Source: an uncultured Bacilli bacterium
Lineage (GTDB): Bacteria > Bacillota_I > Bacilli_A > RF39 > UBA660
NCBI GenBank assembly: GCA_934096715.1
Contig: CAKOMQ010000009.1
Span: 1 to 40,659, forward strand
Direction: 5' to 3'
Length of the DNA stretch: 40,659 bases
In this document: positions 32,096 to 39,501 of the stretch, one piece after another
Position numbering within the stretch: position 1 is the first letter of the stretch
How the letters are laid out: every line of letters starts with the position of its first letter
The notes under the pieces: model-generated
What the model saw: only the letters and a program-made list of their open reading frames with translations
Told to the model about the DNA's origin: nothing
The model's database searches: none
Made by a program: the position numbers and the translations under genes

Positions 32096-32152
32096 AAATA
32101 ACGTGTCCTTTTTAAAAACACATTATTTTTAATATTACTTTATTAATATAAT

Positions 32153-32860
32153 TTATATATTAAATTCTTCCCCATCTTTTGGAATAATCATATTATCAAG
32201 AGTTATCTCTTTCTTTTTTACTTTATCAGATGAATGAGATAGAATAAACAAAGTATTCGGATTACTCTTAGCAAGTACTTCTATATTATCTATACCCATG
32301 TGTTTATAATCACCTTCTATGTAAGTGGAATCACATACTAAAACATCTACTTTACTAGCCATATATTCTACACTATCACATATAGAAGTATCCCCAGTTA
32401 TACCAATCTTCTTAATACCATCATCAATAATATAACCATAGGAATGTCTTAAAGAACCATGATTCATCTTTAATTTGGTTATCTTATAATTATCTATATT
32501 AAATTCATTTTTAGTAATAAAATTAATATTTAACTTATGAAATATATTATAAGTACTATAAGGAAATGCTAAAAATACTAGTTTTCTTATTTTTCTAATA
32601 CCACTTTTAGATACGCAGATATTTATTAAATCATTAGAACTCTTTAATTTGTTAAGTAAATAAAATGGTATATCAAAATAGTGATCTCCGTGCATATGAG
32701 TAATCAAGATATTATTAATACTTGTAGGTAATATATTTAATCTTCTTAAATCTTTACAACAACCGTTTGGTATATCAATAAGAAGTTTATCATCTATTAA
32801 ATAAGATGCTTGACTGCCCTTACTCCACATTATAGATGATCCGATTATTCTAAGTTTCAC
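32153..32860 (-). CDS. MBL-fold hydrolase, ribonuclease Z-like
   Basis: A 235-residue metallo-beta-lactamase-fold protein. The motif HMHGDH (in ILITHMHGDHYFDIPFYL) and later GITGDTS and ILSHSSD provide the metal ligands. It is shorter than RNase Z (about 305) and lacks the exosite arm, so it may be a related phosphodiesterase. The start is GTG at 32860, overlapping the TGA stop of the transketolase-like gene (GTGA), with AAGGA upstream. Confidence 0.85.
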   Translation of the reverse strand: MKLRIIGSSIMWSKGSQASYLIDDKLLIDIPNGCCKDLRRLNILPTSINNILITHMHGDHYFDIPFYLLNKLKSSNDLINICVSKSGIRKIRKLVFLAFPYSTYNIFHKLNINFITKNEFNIDNYKITKLKMNHGSLRHSYGYIIDDGIKKIGITGDTSICDSVEYMASKVDVLVCDSTYIEGDYKHMGIDNIEVLAKSNPNTLFILSHSSDKVKKKEITLDNMIIPKDGEEFNI

Positions 32861-34833
32861 TCTGCATCCTTCATTAAAGTAATAATACGTGATTTAATTT
32901 CATCATCATCTAAACTTAAATCATTTATTACTTCATTATATGTTCCGCTTTTTATATACTTATCGATACTAAAAATATATTCACTACTAGTAGCATATTT
33001 ATTCCAGATATCACTAGTACTTTCAGTAAAGACAAATGTCTTAATACATTTAGGTAATAATTGTTCTAAGTATCTAACATTTTGTAGTTCAAATAAAGAC
33101 TTAGATGGCATTGATACTACTCGAGCATCTATACCATAAGTAATAAGTTCTTCTTTATATTTAATAACTTTAGCTAAGAATGTTCCACTACTAATAAATA
33201 TCGCATTACAAGAAGCGTTTTCTCTTTTAATTCTGTAAGCCCCAAATGATACATATTTAGGATTACTTGTAGGAAGTTTTTTTAATACACTACTACCTAT
33301 ACATATTGAAAAGCATCTTTTATGTTTACTTATAAGTTCATAACTACCTATAACTTCGTTTATATCAGCTGGAGTAATATTTATTAAATTTGGTATAGAG
33401 TTAAGTAAATTTAAACCTTCTATATTAGAAGATAATCCACCATCATTAATATCACTTATATAACTAGAAGTAAATATATAATTAACTGGATTATTCATAT
33501 AACTATTAAGTCTTATTGAGTCATATAATAGTCCTAAATTAGATAATTCAGTAGATATGAATACTTTTAAATTACTTAAACTTAAACCTGCTGCAATAAA
33601 ACCTGCAGATAACTCTCTTCTGCCTAATACTAAATTCTTATTAAGGGGAGTATTACTAGTCATAGTCTTATCCTTATTAATAATCATTTTACTAGTATTA
33701 ATACTATCTAAAGTAATTAAAATATTAAAGTCACTCTTACTAGCAAATAAATTAAATATTTTATTATTACCTGTTCTTATATCTTCTTCATAATTATCAC
33801 TTAATTTATAATTATCACTATTAAATTCTATATTAAAATCATTATTCTCTAGTAATTCAATTATTCCATTTATCTTAGGGGTTCTTCTAGATACCTTATA
33901 TAATTCATTCCATTTACTCATATACTTACTATTTCTTTTATTAATTGTTTCCTCTATATAAGAATAATATTCTATATCAGGTTCAAATGGATTACTTATA
34001 CTATATTTATTCTTTAAATTAATATAGTCATTATCACTAATAGTAGTATTAAATAACTTATTACTTCCCTCTAATATAGAATCTTTACCTAATATAGTAT
34101 CTATTTCTATTAAAGTTAAAGAATCTGTATTATCTGCTTTCTTTAGTGCACTTAGAATATCATTAATATTGTCACCATTTTTAACTCTAATATGTTCAAT
34201 ATCTAATGATAATAACCTATCTAGCAAGTAATCAGGATAAATACTATCTACTTCACCATCAAAATTCATATTATTATGTTCATATATAATAGTTAATTTA
34301 TTTAAATTTTGGCTACAAGAAGTAGATAATGCTTCATAAGATACTGCACTAAATAAATCATTCTCATTACATATTACATAAGTATTATAATCTAGTAAGT
34401 TATTTTTTTTATCTATATTTTTAATTAAGTTACTTAAATATCTTTCAGATAACGCTACCCCTACAGACGTAGCTATACTACTACCAGGAATACTTGTAGA
34501 TACTTCTATTCCAGGAGTAGTGTTCAAATAGTTTCTAGGTGTAATAGAGTTTATTCTTCCATAGTCTTTTAAATCTTCAAGTCCTATATTATAACCACAC
34601 ATATGTAATGTAGAATAGATTACTGGTGTTAAATAATTATTAGAATAGATTACTCTATCTCTATTTATATATTTAGGATTTTTAGGATCAATATTCAAAT
34701 GATATACATACATGGCATATATTAAAGGAGTCATACTAAGTACTTCTCCTACTTGTCCACGTCCACTTCTATTAATCATTTCTAAACTCATCAGTTTTAT
34801 ATTATTTATTATTTGCTTATCTATTTTCTTCAT
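32857..34833 (-). CDS. Transketolase homologue lacking the catalytic histidines
   Basis: A 658-residue protein (ATG 34833, AAAGGA upstream) collinear with transketolase over its whole length: TPP-binding N-domain, pyrimidine domain (about 350-510) and C-domain. Key residues are changed. The first His motif reads SGRGQVGE with Gln27. SNGHGS is SNNYLT (64-69). TPGHPE is TPRNYL (98-103). The GDG of the TPP motif is END (157-159), the HG loop near 271 is FN, and the region of the His in the second domain reads SSYISDINDGG. The cofactor-activating Glu407 (LGRRELSAG) remains. Normal sugar transfer is unlikely; a structural or altered role is inferred. It is flanked by a glycosyltransferase and an MBL gene in one operon. 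Confidence 0.85.
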   Translation of the reverse strand: MKKIDKQIINNIKLMSLEMINRSGRGQVGEVLSMTPLIYAMYVYHLNIDPKNPKYINRDRVIYSNNYLTPVIYSTLHMCGYNIGLEDLKDYGRINSITPRNYLNTTPGIEVSTSIPGSSIATSVGVALSERYLSNLIKNIDKKNNLLDYNTYVICNENDLFSAVSYEALSTSCSQNLNKLTIIYEHNNMNFDGEVDSIYPDYLLDRLLSLDIEHIRVKNGDNINDILSALKKADNTDSLTLIEIDTILGKDSILEGSNKLFNTTISDNDYINLKNKYSISNPFEPDIEYYSYIEETINKRNSKYMSKWNELYKVSRRTPKINGIIELLENNDFNIEFNSDNYKLSDNYEEDIRTGNNKIFNLFASKSDFNILITLDSINTSKMIINKDKTMTSNTPLNKNLVLGRRELSAGFIAAGLSLSNLKVFISTELSNLGLLYDSIRLNSYMNNPVNYIFTSSYISDINDGGLSSNIEGLNLLNSIPNLINITPADINEVIGSYELISKHKRCFSICIGSSVLKKLPTSNPKYVSFGAYRIKRENASCNAIFISSGTFLAKVIKYKEELITYGIDARVVSMPSKSLFELQNVRYLEQLLPKCIKTFVFTESTSDIWNKYATSSEYIFSIDKYIKSGTYNEVINDLSLDDDEIKSRIITLMKDAE

Positions 34834-34838
34834 TAATG

Positions 34839-35963
34839 TCACATCCTTTTTATTAAGTTATTTATTTTCTTTAAACATTCATTTTTATCTTGATTCATTA
34901 AATTTTTTCGATAAAAATCTAATATTCTTGGATTATTTATAATACTTGTAGAAAGTTTCTTAAATCTTCTTTTGTTTTTAGCGTATATTCCATATCTTTT
35001 TAAAAAAACATATCTAGCATTATATTTTTCTTGCCCCCCAACTCCAGGTACTAAAAGCATTGGAACTTTAAATTCTAAACATTCAGTAACTGTTGCTCCC
35101 CCAGGTTTAGTAATAACCAAACTACTAATTTTAAGAAGATTAAATACATCTTTAGTATAACCAAGTACTCTTACATTTTTATAGCCTTCTTTTCTTACTA
35201 GAGTTTGTACTTTATTTTTAAGTTTTATATTATGACCACTTACGAAGATAATATTAAAATCTTTATTAAGTTTTAAAAATATCTTTAAGTAGTCATAATA
35301 ATATAGACTGCCCACACTACTACCACCAAAGAATAGAATATTCTTCTTACCATTATTAACTCGATATTTGTTTAGAATATTCTCTTTGGTTTTTAATTCT
35401 TCCCTTTTACTTAAAGGAATCCCAAAGGAATATATTTTATTTCTACTTACTCCTCTTTTAATTAATTCTTTTTTTACAACATCATTACTTACTATATAGG
35501 CATTTTCATTTTTATGGTTACAAGTCCATGTTTCATGAGAATGATAGTCAGTAATAATAGTAACTATTTTGGAAGATATTAAACCAAGTTTATTATACTC
35601 TGCTATTATATTACTACAATAGAAATGACTGGATATAGTAATATCCGGATCAAAACTTTTAATAGTATTTCTTAGTTTAGTGTTATCAAAACTTCTTAAA
35701 GCATATTTTTTAGATATACTACTGGTTAACTTATTATCAGAAATGTTATAACAGAAGTCGAATATTTTCTCTGGACGATACTTACCAACAAATTTCATTA
35801 TATTTATTCCAAATTTACCTGATATATTAGCATATGGAGTCATATCTAAAAGCATAACTTCATAAGACTTATTATGAATTATTAAATAATCACAAATATA
35901 CTTTGCAATTGATTCATGACCACTTCCATATTTAGCATAAGTTATTAATATCTTCTTTTTCAT
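34839..35963 (-). CDS. UgtP/MGDG-synthase-like glycosyltransferase
   Basis: A 374-residue GT28/GT1-type glycosyltransferase resembling processive diacylglycerol glucosyltransferase (UgtP/YpfP). The N-terminal TYAKYGSGHESIAKYI is the galactolipid-synthase signature, then ITDYHSHETW, ILFFGGSSVGSLYYYD, LVITKPGGATVTECLEF and VPGVGGQEKYNARYV (nucleotide-sugar site). It would make glycolipid anchors for the membrane or lipoteichoic acid (inference). It ends in TGA two bases before an AGG-rich site for the next gene. Confidence 0.85.
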   Translation of the reverse strand: MKKKILITYAKYGSGHESIAKYICDYLIIHNKSYEVMLLDMTPYANISGKFGINIMKFVGKYRPEKIFDFCYNISDNKLTSSISKKYALRSFDNTKLRNTIKSFDPDITISSHFYCSNIIAEYNKLGLISSKIVTIITDYHSHETWTCNHKNENAYIVSNDVVKKELIKRGVSRNKIYSFGIPLSKREELKTKENILNKYRVNNGKKNILFFGGSSVGSLYYYDYLKIFLKLNKDFNIIFVSGHNIKLKNKVQTLVRKEGYKNVRVLGYTKDVFNLLKISSLVITKPGGATVTECLEFKVPMLLVPGVGGQEKYNARYVFLKRYGIYAKNKRRFKKLSTSIINNPRILDFYRKNLMNQDKNECLKKINNLIKRM

Positions 35964-36043
35964 AATTCTCCTTCATATCTAATTATATATATAAATGAGT
36001 AATATAACAATTAGTTTATTGCTTTACTAGACTATAATTTGAC

Positions 36044-36083
36044 AATAAAACTATTTAAATTTATTTTTTTAAATAGTTTTATT
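36044..36083 (-). terminator. Terminator of the SOS-linked small membrane peptide gene
   Basis: A perfect 16-bp inverted repeat AATAAAACTATTTAAA / TTTAAATAGTTTTATT with an 8-base loop, overlapping the stop of the 46-residue gene. Confidence 0.8.
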
Positions 36084-36219
36084 CATTATAAGCAATTTCA
36101 TAATTACTAGTATTTACTGATTCATATGTAGCATTCTTATTTATTAATAATAGCACTCCTCCAAGAACTATGATATAGAAGCAAATAACGCTTCCATAAG
36201 TTTTTAAAATATTTTTCAT
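36079..36219 (-). CDS. 46-residue membrane peptide divergent from lexA
   Basis: A very short gene: MKNILKTYGSVICFYIIVLG is the start, and hydrophobic residues 10-26 form a single membrane helix. An Asn/Thr/Glu-rich tail (SVNTSNYEIAYNE) follows. Support comes from an AAAGGTTGG ribosome binding site ten bases before the ATG, a strong terminator exactly at the stop, and two LexA-type palindromes between it and lexA. In Bacillus and Listeria the gene divergent from lexA is yneA, an SOS-induced cell-division inhibitor with an N-terminal membrane helix; this protein has no LysM domain and is half the length. An SOS-controlled small division or membrane protein is inferred. Confidence 0.7.
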   Translation of the reverse strand: MKNILKTYGSVICFYIIVLGGVLLLINKNATYESVNTSNYEIAYNE

Positions 36220-36252
36220 AATTATTACCAACCTTTCGAGAACATTTTATTG

Positions 36253-36305
36253 CAAACATTTGTCTGTGTCAATGCTTTTTTGAATTTTTTTAAACAATTG
36301 TTTGA
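36253..36305. promoter_or_regulatory. Two candidate LexA operators
   Basis: CAAACATTTGTCTG (36253-36266) and the palindrome AAACAATTGTTT (36292-36303), both variants of one inverted motif, lie between the divergent small gene and lexA. The second overlaps the -35 box of lexA. The Bacillus consensus is CGAACatatGTTCG, so the recognition sequence would be shifted here. Confidence 0.65.
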
Positions 36306-36330
36306 CTTTTTGACAATTATACTGTAAAAT
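36302..36330 (+). promoter_or_regulatory. lexA promoter
   Basis: TTGACT (36302-36307), 17-base spacer, TAAAAT (36325-36330). AAAGGA at 36345-36350 is the ribosome binding site. Confidence 0.75.
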
Positions 36331-36358
36331 AAAATTAGTAAAAGAAAGGACGCAAATT

Positions 36359-36982
36359 ATGAAAGAAAAAAGATTAACTGAAAAGCAAAAAATTGTCTTA
36401 GATTATGTTAAAAAGTATACCGCTACTCATGGATATCCACCTGCTATTAGAGAAATATGTGAGGGAATAAACTTATCTAGTCCAGCAACCGTATTCGTTC
36501 ATTTAAAAAATCTAGAATCACTTGGTTATATTAAAAAAACTTCTAATAAATTTAGAACTATTGAAATACTTTGTGAAAATGAATATGCTGATAATAAAGA
36601 AGATATTGTTAAGGTTCCCCTTTTAGGTAAAATAACTGCTGGTAGTCCTATTACAGCAATTGAAACTCCTAATGAATTCTTTGATCTACCTGTTTCATTA
36701 ATTCCAAAAGGAAAAGAAGTGTTTACTCTTCATGTAAGCGGTAATAGTATGATTAATGCTGGTATATTTGATGATGACTACGTTATTGTAGAAAGAAAAA
36801 ATAGTGCTAAAAATGGTGATATAGTTGTAGCTATGACCATGAATAATGAAGCCACTTTAAAAAGATTCTATAAAGAAAAAGACTATATAAGATTACAACC
36901 AGAAAATGACTCTATGGATCCTATTATATTAGACAACTGTGTTATTCTTGGTAAAGCAATAGGTTTATATCGTAAATTATAA
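36359..36982 (+). CDS. lexA: LexA repressor
   Basis: A 207-residue SOS repressor. The winged helix-turn-helix N-domain is LTEKQKIVLDYVKKY to HLKNLESLGYI. The self-cleavage site is Ala94-Gly95 in KITAGSPITA, the catalytic Ser130 is in HVSGNSMINAG and Lys168 is in EATLKRFYK. All residues needed for RecA-stimulated cleavage are present. It is autoregulated, to judge from the palindromes over its promoter. Confidence 0.97.
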   Translation: MKEKRLTEKQKIVLDYVKKYTATHGYPPAIREICEGINLSSPATVFVHLKNLESLGYIKKTSNKFRTIEILCENEYADNKEDIVKVPLLGKITAGSPITAIETPNEFFDLPVSLIPKGKEVFTLHVSGNSMINAGIFDDDYVIVERKNSAKNGDIVVAMTMNNEATLKRFYKEKDYIRLQPENDSMDPIILDNCVILGKAIGLYRKL

Positions 36983-36987
36983 CATTT

Positions 36988-37017
36988 AAAAATATGTAGA
37001 CATTCCTACATATTTTT
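36988..37017. terminator. Bidirectional terminator between lexA and the GNAT gene
   Basis: A 12-bp inverted repeat AAAAATATGTAG / CTACATATTTTT with a 6-base loop and T-runs on both strands; it contains the stop region of the GNAT gene. Confidence 0.85.
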
Positions 37018-37497
37018 TTGTGCATTACGATCATATAAAGTAACTTGAATATATCCTGAGTCTCCTATATTTGTAAAAGCTTCTTCTGTATATCCACTTG
37101 AGTATAATGTGCTCTTAGCCACTTCATCATTACTATCAATTACAGTAGCTACCCTATCAATATTGTTAAGAGCTAACTCATCAATCATTGCATCTCTTAC
37201 AACTCTTGCCAGTTCATTAAAATGTTTAGCAAGTAACTTTTGATATATTATAGCTGAGTTATCCATATTAAAGCTTACTGTACATATACCAATTGGTTTA
37301 CTATCTAATCTAACTATATAAGCATATGTGTCATCATTTTGCTCATGATCTAGTGAATCCCTAAGCATTTCTTGCCAGTTTTCAAAAGCACTATATTCAG
37401 TTGGTTTAGCAAGTTTTAAAATTAATTCACTGTGTACTAAATCACTAGGATTATATTTTTCAAAAACTAAATCATCATTTGTTATTTTATCTTTCAT
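37006..37497 (-). CDS. GNAT-like N-acetyltransferase
   Basis: A 163-residue protein from ATG 37497 (AAGGGAG five bases upstream), with an 11-base overlap with thrS. The fold pattern fits GNAT: a strand AYIVRLDSKPIGICTVSF, a helix ARVVRDAMIDELALNNIDRV and a late motif VIDSNDEVAKSTLYSSGY, where N-x-x-S is the acetyl-CoA-end signature. The pyrophosphate loop (Q/R-x-x-G-x-G/A) is not clear, so the acetyl-CoA site may be weak. The substrate is unknown. It is coupled to thrS. Confidence 0.7.
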   Translation of the reverse strand: MKDKITNDDLVFEKYNPSDLVHSELILKLAKPTEYSAFENWQEMLRDSLDHEQNDDTYAYIVRLDSKPIGICTVSFNMDNSAIIYQKLLAKHFNELARVVRDAMIDELALNNIDRVATVIDSNDEVAKSTLYSSGYTEEAFTNIGDSGYIQVTLYDRNAQKNM

Positions 37498-39250
37498 TTT
37501 TTCTCCCTTCGATTTCATCTTTTATCTTCTTATAGAATTCATCTTTACTAACTGTAATAGTATCTTCACTACCATGAATTCGATAAGATATTAAATTATC
37601 ATCAACTTCTTTTTGTCCAAGAATAATTGTATAAGGTATTTTCTTAATTACTGATTCACGCATTCTATAACTTACTTTTTCATTACGGTCATCAAGTAGA
37701 GTCCTAATACCCATATCTTTTAATTCTTTATATACTTTTTCTCCATATTCTAAATGATATGTATTATTAACTGGTAAAATATTTACTTGAATTGGAGCAA
37801 GCCATGTTGGAAAAGCACCTTTAGTTTCTTCGATTATAAACGCTGTAAATCTATCAAAAGTACCAAGAATTGCCCTATGAATTACAACTGGTACACATTT
37901 CTTCCCTTCACTATCAATATAGTTTAAATCAAATCTTCTAGGGAGCAAGAAATCAAGTTGACATGTAGATAATGTAACTTCAGGTCCTACTGCTGGTTTA
38001 ACTTCAACATCCAACTTTGGCCCATAGAATGCCGCTTCACCTTCTGCTTCTTCATATTCACAACCGTATTCATTTAATACCTCACGAAGTTTATTTTCAG
38101 CCATATTCCACATTTCATCATCATCATAGTATTTTTCTTTGTCTTCTTTATCTCTTAATGATAATCTAAATTTATAATCTGTTATTCCAAAATCTTTATA
38201 TACATCAAGTATTAATGATACTACTTTTTTAAATTCATCTTTAATTTGATCAGGTCTTACAAATAAGTGAGCATCATTTTGACACATGCATCTAACTCTT
38301 TCAAGCCCTTTAACTGCTCCACTTGCTTCATATCTAAAATCAGTAGCAAATTCTCCTATTCTTACTGGTAAATCTCTATAAGAATGAAGTTTATTGCTAT
38401 AAACTAACATATGATGTGGACAATTCATTGGACGAAGAACAAATTCTTCTTCATCAACTTTCATCATCGGGAACATGTTTTCTTTATAATGATCCCAGTG
38501 TCCACTTGTTTTATATAAATCAACTGTTCCAACACATGGAGTATAAACATGTTCATATCCCATTTTTTGTTCTTTTTCATAGATATAGTTTTCTAATTCT
38601 TTTCTAATTAGAGCTCCATTTGGAAGCCATAAAGGCATACCCTTACCAACTAAGTCATGTGACATGAATAACTCTAAGTCTTTACCTATTTTTCTATGAT
38701 CTCTTTCACGTGCTTCTTCTAGTTCATGTAAATATTCATTTAAATCTTCTTCATTATCATAACAAACACCATATATTCTTTGAAGCATATGATTATTTGC
38801 ATCTCCCTTCCAGTAAGCTCCACTTACCTTAAGAAGTTTATAATATTTTATTTCTTTAACTGTATCAACATGTGGACCACGACAAAGGTCAGTAAAATCT
38901 CCTTGAGTATAAACAGTTATAACCGTATCACTTGGATCCATTCTATTAATTAGATCTAACTTATATGGATCAGCCTTAAACATTTCTAATGCTTCTTCTT
39001 TAGATACTTCTTTTCTAACAATTCTTTTACCGTCTTTACTGATTTTCTTCATTTCTTTTTCTAATTTCACTAAATCTTCATCGGTAATAGTTTTACCATT
39101 TAAATCAATATCATAATAGAATCCTTCTTCTATTACAGGCCCTACCCAAAATAATGCATCCGGATATAAGTGTTTTACTGCTTGAGCAAGTAAATGTGCA
39201 CAACTATGATTTAATTTACTTAGTCTTTCATCATTAATAATATTTTTCAT
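37487..39250 (-). CDS. thrS: Threonyl-tRNA synthetase, lacking the TGS domain
   Basis: A 587-residue class-II synthetase. It starts directly in the editing domain (LNHSCAHLLAQAVKHLYPDA with its HxxAH-type metal site). The catalytic domain follows with MNCPHHMLVY (motif 2 region, zinc Cys and His), then LERVRCMCQNDAHLF, and the C-terminal anticodon-binding domain (APIQVNILPVNNTYHLEYG). The N-terminal TGS domain of about 60 residues is missing compared with typical ThrRS (about 640). It is under a T-box leader and followed by the GNAT gene. Confidence 0.97.
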   Translation of the reverse strand: MKNIINDERLSKLNHSCAHLLAQAVKHLYPDALFWVGPVIEEGFYYDIDLNGKTITDEDLVKLEKEMKKISKDGKRIVRKEVSKEEALEMFKADPYKLDLINRMDPSDTVITVYTQGDFTDLCRGPHVDTVKEIKYYKLLKVSGAYWKGDANNHMLQRIYGVCYDNEEDLNEYLHELEEARERDHRKIGKDLELFMSHDLVGKGMPLWLPNGALIRKELENYIYEKEQKMGYEHVYTPCVGTVDLYKTSGHWDHYKENMFPMMKVDEEEFVLRPMNCPHHMLVYSNKLHSYRDLPVRIGEFATDFRYEASGAVKGLERVRCMCQNDAHLFVRPDQIKDEFKKVVSLILDVYKDFGITDYKFRLSLRDKEDKEKYYDDDEMWNMAENKLREVLNEYGCEYEEAEGEAAFYGPKLDVEVKPAVGPEVTLSTCQLDFLLPRRFDLNYIDSEGKKCVPVVIHRAILGTFDRFTAFIIEETKGAFPTWLAPIQVNILPVNNTYHLEYGEKVYKELKDMGIRTLLDDRNEKVSYRMRESVIKKIPYTIILGQKEVDDNLISYRIHGSEDTITVSKDEFYKKIKDEIEGRKNER

Positions 39251-39271
39251 TTTACCAAATCCTTTCCAAAA

Positions 39272-39319
39272 TAAAAAGGATGATACAAGGAGTCTATATA
39301 AGACGGTACCATCCTTTAT
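39272..39319 (-). terminator. T-box terminator stem
   Basis: Minus strand AAAGGATGGTAC / GTATCATCCTTT with the inner arms GTCT/AGAC, followed by TTTTTATTTT. It competes with the antiterminator formed by the T-box sequence. Confidence 0.85.
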
Positions 39320-39470
39320 TTTTCTTAATTATTAATAACGGTTTTTAACCGGGGAGTATTAATCCCTCTAGAAAATAGTAACTATTAGACTATTTTATTA
39401 GCTCCCACCAACACTAACTCTCTTTAAAACATCATCTAATAATCTTGTTTTTCATAATCGATTTACAACT
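39272..39470 (-). promoter_or_regulatory. T-box leader of thrS
   Basis: Uncharged tRNA-sensing leader. On the minus strand it contains GAGAGTTAGTGTTGGTGGGA (the GNTGG-type distal loop and AG-box region of stem I) and AAAGGATGGTACCGTC, the T-box antiterminator sequence, normally AGGGTGGNACCGCG. The terminator stem described at 39272-39319 follows. I cannot place the specifier codon with confidence, but thrS directly downstream implies tRNA-Thr. Confidence 0.85.
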
Positions 39471-39472
39471 CC

Positions 39473-39501
39473 ATTATAATACATTTTTCAGCCTATTGCA
39501 A
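39473..39501 (-). promoter_or_regulatory. thrS promoter
   Basis: Minus strand TTGCAA (39496-39501), 17-base spacer, TATAAT (39473-39478). The -35 box lies within the last codons of the secreted paralog 3 gene. Confidence 0.75.

Noticed and set aside
33557..33793. Plus-strand frames over the transketolase-like and glycosyltransferase genes (also 34712-34942 and 34972-35160)
   Set aside because: Antisense to long genes with good starts; no independent signals.
38416..38607. 63-codon plus-strand frame inside thrS
   Set aside because: Antisense to the conserved catalytic domain of thrS.
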